Source of the DNA: Candidatus Calidifonticultor daggyaiensis
GTDB lineage: Bacteria > Actinomycetota > Humimicrobiia > Humimicrobiales > Humimicrobiaceae
DNA: 6,215 bases
Direction: 5' to 3'
Assembly: GCA_015661035.1 (NCBI GenBank)
Contig: JACVJA010000092.1
Location: forward strand, 1 to 6,215
Each line of letters begins with the position of its first letter. The stretch's first letter is position 1. A program made the position numbers and the translations under genes. Shown piece by piece: positions 5,889 to 6,215 of the stretch. The notes beneath the pieces are model-generated. The model had not been told where the DNA came from, ran no database searches, and worked only from the letters and a program-made list of their open reading frames with translations.

Positions 5889-6215
5889 TTATTTTTCTTT
5901 TTCTTCTATTTCTTCTTCAAGCTCTTCTAATCTTGCCTGTATATCATCAAGCTGTTGTTTTAGAAACTCTGCCTGTTGTTTTAGTATTTCCTTTTCCTGC
6001 TCTGGTACTGCAGTAGGATTTTGATATTTAGCTGCATTAGAAGTAAAAGGATAAACAGGTGGTTCTGATATTCCTCCCCATGCAGGCATACCTATATTAT
6101 ACCTATACCAGCCTGGAAGTCCTGTATAATAGTACCAGTTTCTATAACCTCTGCCTCTACCTCCAGCACACCTCCATGAAACTCTTCCTGATTTAAAATA
6201 TCTTCCTTCATAAGG
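5889..6215 (-). CDS. DUF5320-like small protein, aromatic/Gly-Arg head and coiled-coil tail (5' end at window edge)
   Basis: The - strand frame ending at TAA 5889-5891 is open up to 6215, giving 108 visible residues. An internal ATG at 6089 would give 66 residues. I prefer the longer form because the upstream part keeps a biased, protein-like composition: rich in Gly, Arg, Tyr and Trp (CAGGRGRGY, then WYYY, then PGWYRY). After a Pro-rich middle (about residues 42-71) comes a strongly charged heptad-like helix at about 73-108, full of Glu, Leu, Gln and Lys, certainly a coiled coil. This head-plus-coiled-coil layout, next to NifX-like genes, is that of DUF5320 and similar small proteins found in these operons. 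Their function is unknown. The coiled coil could mediate oligomerisation. The true start lies beyond 6215, possibly very close, since the first visible codons read Pro-Tyr. Confidence 0.75.
   Translation of the reverse strand, partial: PYEGRYFKSGRVSWRCAGGRGRGYRNWYYYTGLPGWYRYNIGMPAWGGISEPPVYPFTSNAAKYQNPTAVPEQEKEILKQQAEFLKQQLDDIQARLEELEEEIEEKEK

Overview
The window is low in GC, rich in AGA, ATA and AAA codons, and has bacterial-type ribosome binding sites. It joins two unrelated gene blocks that converge on a 156-bp spacer. The right-hand block (MinD-type ATPase with inserted ferredoxin, NifX-like proteins, DUF134 regulator) is a set known from strict anaerobes: clostridia, sulfate reducers, some thermophilic bacteria and archaea. 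I therefore read the host as a low-GC anaerobe, probably bacterial. I cannot name the genus.

Left block, + strand, 1-3322: the 3' end of a type I restriction specificity gene (hsdS) is followed 5 bp later by a complete hsdR of 1022 codons. All nuclease and helicase motifs checked in hsdR are intact. An hsdM gene is expected upstream, outside the window. The system probably acts as a multi-subunit restriction-modification enzyme.

Spacer, 3323-3478: no gene is visible. It holds a 12-bp palindrome, a second short palindrome and two tandem 17-bp units (15/17 identical) with a decayed third. The first part (3341-3400) has about 42% GC, whereas 3961-4140 has about 14%, so it may be a remnant or a junction.

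Right block, - strand, read from 6215 down to 3479: a DUF5320-like small protein (5' end off the window), two NifX/NifB-type cofactor-binding proteins, a MinD-family P-loop ATPase with two inserted 4Fe-4S cluster motifs, then after 253 bp of extremely AT-rich DNA a DUF134 (UPF0251) DNA-binding protein with a zinc-ribbon tail. The first four genes are tightly spaced and look like one operon. By analogy with the orange-protein (ORP) gene clusters of Desulfovibrio and with Mrp/ApbC scaffold ATPases, they plausibly assemble or carry a metal-sulfur cluster, with the DUF134 protein as a likely regulator. The target of this system is unknown.

I saw no tRNA, rRNA, CRISPR array, complete insertion sequence or convincing intrinsic terminator.
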